A stretch of DNA of 64,000 nucleotides from SKPS01 sp964469215. Lineage in GTDB: Bacteria; Bacteroidota; Bacteroidia; Bacteroidales; SKPS01. Below, in pieces: positions 62,679 through 64,000 of the stretch. Position 1 is the stretch's first letter. The number at the start of each line of letters is the position of its first letter. The stretch covers positions 620,001 through 684,000 of the forward strand of contig CAYXYB010000001.1 of the NCBI GenBank assembly GCA_964469215.1. Reading direction: 5' to 3'. A program made the translations under genes and the position numbers. Under the pieces are notes generated by a model. The model was not told the DNA's origin. It searched no databases and was given only the letters and a program-made list of their open reading frames with translations.

Positions 62679-63646
62679 CCTTTTTTTTGTAAAACTTTTT
62701 TATAAATATCGATAATCTTTTCTGCTATCACCGATGAGTTCAGGTCACTCCTGATTTCTCTTCCATCACATTTCCTGTCGCTTCTAATAACTTCAATGAT
62801 ACACACTGCAAGTTTATCGGGATCATAGTCTGCCACATAACCTCCATTAATATTTTTCAGAAGCCACTCAGAATCCCCTGTTGGAGTGGCAACAACTGGG
62901 CAGTTACATGCAATAGCCTCCTTTATCACGTTGGAAGAGCCTTCAAGCCATGAGGTGCTGATAAGAAGGTCGGCAGCATTAAACCACAAGGGCATATCCT
63001 GATGTTTTACGGGATATGGTGTAAGCAAAGTCAACTCAATCTCCCCCGAGCATACCTCAACGACTCTCCTGGCCAGGTCAAAGTTTTTTCTTGGATCGTC
63101 TGGATTCCCGGCAAAAAGAACATATCTGCCATCTTCTGCAAGACCCAGTTTATGTCTGGTCTCAACCATGGGTAAAGGCTTGAAAACATCAAAATCAACC
63201 CCGTTGGGAATAACGGATGCCCTCTTCTTCAATACAATCATCTTCAGCAGATTTGGTGATTTCACTATCAGTGCATTCGCAAAGAGGTTAAGAGCTATGC
63301 CCTGTAAAATCATAGGAATACTTTTCAGGCGCATTTTTCCTCTATGATCAACACTGCCATAGGTGTCGGATCCCATATAAGAGACAACCAGAGGATAAAA
63401 CGGGGCTGCAATCCTGGCAATCCATCCGCAGAAGGTGTAATGTGCATGCAAAACGTCGTAATTGTTACTGGCAATAAATCTCCTGAGAGGCCTTACATTA
63501 CTCAGATAACCTTTCAGCCCCTTGCCTTTAAGAGTATAGATATCAACATCAATACCTGCTTTTCTAAGGGATATGGCCTGAGAAATTATGAACGGAGCTG
63601 TCCCGAAGTGAGGATTATTACCGCTGCATATAAACAGTACTCTCAT
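62675..63646 (-). CDS. GT4-type glycosyltransferase
   Basis: A 323-residue GT-B glycosyltransferase. The N-terminal domain has LFICSGNNPHFGTAPFIISQ and DVLHAHYTFCGWIAR; the C-terminal nucleotide-sugar domain has LFAGNPDDPRKNFDLARRVV and the E-x7-E retaining motif in SWLEGSSNVIKEAIACNCPV. It is shorter than average for the family (about 370). It overlaps the next glycosyltransferase by four bases. It likely adds a sugar to the glycan of this operon. Confidence 0.85.
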   Translation of the reverse strand: MRVLFICSGNNPHFGTAPFIISQAISLRKAGIDVDIYTLKGKGLKGYLSNVRPLRRFIASNNYDVLHAHYTFCGWIARIAAPFYPLVVSYMGSDTYGSVDHRGKMRLKSIPMILQGIALNLFANALIVKSPNLLKMIVLKKRASVIPNGVDFDVFKPLPMVETRHKLGLAEDGRYVLFAGNPDDPRKNFDLARRVVEVCSGEIELTLLTPYPVKHQDMPLWFNAADLLISTSWLEGSSNVIKEAIACNCPVVATPTGDSEWLLKNINGGYVADYDPDKLAVCIIEVIRSDRKCDGREIRSDLNSSVIAEKIIDIYKKVLQKKG

Positions 63647-64000
63647 AGCACTTTAAGGTTTTCTGGAAGCAGAGTTATAATCTCCTTTACACGGGCAGTC
63701 CAGGTAAACTGGTTAAATGCCCTGCTTCTGGAATTTTTTAAGAAAATCTCCTTCTGTTCATCAGTTAAAGACAAAGCACGATGCAACGTTACATTCATCG
63801 ACTCCAAATCATCAGGAACAGCCAGGAAACCATTGATACCACCATCTATTACCTCCCTGATAGTGGGATATGCTGGATAAACTGCCGGGATTCCGGTTGC
63901 CATATATTCAAAAACCTTGAGCGGGGAACAATATCCGATAGTGGGTACATTTTTCGACCACATGGCAAGCAACACGTCGGCAGCATATAGCAGTGCAGGG
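63643..64000 (-). CDS. GT4 glycosyltransferase, C-terminal part (cut by window edge)
   Basis: A frame open to the right edge encodes the last roughly 118 residues of a GT4 glycosyltransferase. It reads PALLYAADVLLAMWSKN, then SPLKVFEYMATGIPAVYPAY (E-x7-E-like nucleotide-sugar motif) and GFLAVPDDLESMN. The ATG at 63975 is internal, not the start: the sequence before it is still family-like. It overlaps the next gene by four bases and is the most upstream gene seen in this operon. Confidence 0.8.
   Translation of the reverse strand, partial: PALLYAADVLLAMWSKNVPTIGYCSPLKVFEYMATGIPAVYPAYPTIREVIDGGINGFLAVPDDLESMNVTLHRALSLTDEQKEIFLKNSRSRAFNQFTWTARVKEIITLLPENLKVL

Overview
The window comes from a member of the Bacteroidota, probably an anaerobic member of the Bacteroidales/Marinilabiliales type. 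This rests on: proteins with type IX secretion (T9SS) sorting domains (both the type A C-terminal domain and the 'gliding motility-associated' type B domain); a GldH lipoprotein; the MurF-alanine racemase fusion typical of the phylum; TAnnTTTG promoter boxes, one with a perfect TTTG-N19 partner; and a short AtpC. A tungsten/molybdenum aldehyde:ferredoxin oxidoreductase and the futalosine-pathway enzyme MqnC fit an anaerobic, menaquinone-using cell. Species-level placement is not possible from the sequence alone.

Layout. 0-5 kb: the 5' part of an alpha-2-macroglobulin-like gene, an aldehyde:ferredoxin oxidoreductase and two GNAT-fold proteins. 5.0-5.8 kb: a repeat island with a 26-bp tandem repeat, a 100-N assembly gap and a small pseudogene. 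5.8-14.5 kb: a tight ten-gene minus-strand operon beginning with an acyl carrier protein, an adenylating ligase and a short-chain reductase. It continues through a methyltransferase, a GNAT protein and a polysaccharide deacetylase to a carbamoyltransferase/SGNH/small-membrane-protein/SxtJ cassette. 14.6-18.2 kb: a secreted CotH-type protein and a TlpA-type thioredoxin. 18.2-33.8 kb: mostly minus-strand genes (ArnT-like glycosyltransferase, LUD protein, uvrC, gldH, a 1,804-aa modular surface protein, murF-alr, pdxA, leucyl aminopeptidase). 33.9-39.7 kb: mqnC, aat, a 1-kb gene-poor stretch with two decayed genes, a cupin, a TauE/SafE permease and atpCD.

39.8-47.8 kb: a four-gene minus-strand exopolysaccharide locus. 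It holds a processive family-2 glycosyltransferase, a TPR/YaiO-type beta-barrel protein, a glycoside hydrolase fused to a deacetylase-like domain, and a second deacetylase-like protein. Its composition mirrors the PgaC/PgaA/PgaB division of labour, but both deacetylase-like domains seem to have lost their metal-binding histidines. 48.1-52.7 kb: ribF, lepA and a C69 dipeptidase with a clear promoter and terminator. 52.8-64 kb: surface-glycan genes (Wzi-like barrel, a sugar transferase without an obvious membrane anchor, a PKD/T9SS giant protein, a DUF354 glycosyltransferase, a DegT aminotransferase, an ATP-grasp ligase and two GT4 glycosyltransferases, the last cut by the window edge).

The most interesting parts are the ACP/carbamoyltransferase/SxtJ-like operon, the Pga-like locus with apparently inactive deacetylase domains, a 13-C homopolymer just upstream of the 1,804-aa surface protein (possible phase variation), and a decayed BFD-type [2Fe-2S] gene just upstream of the cupin.
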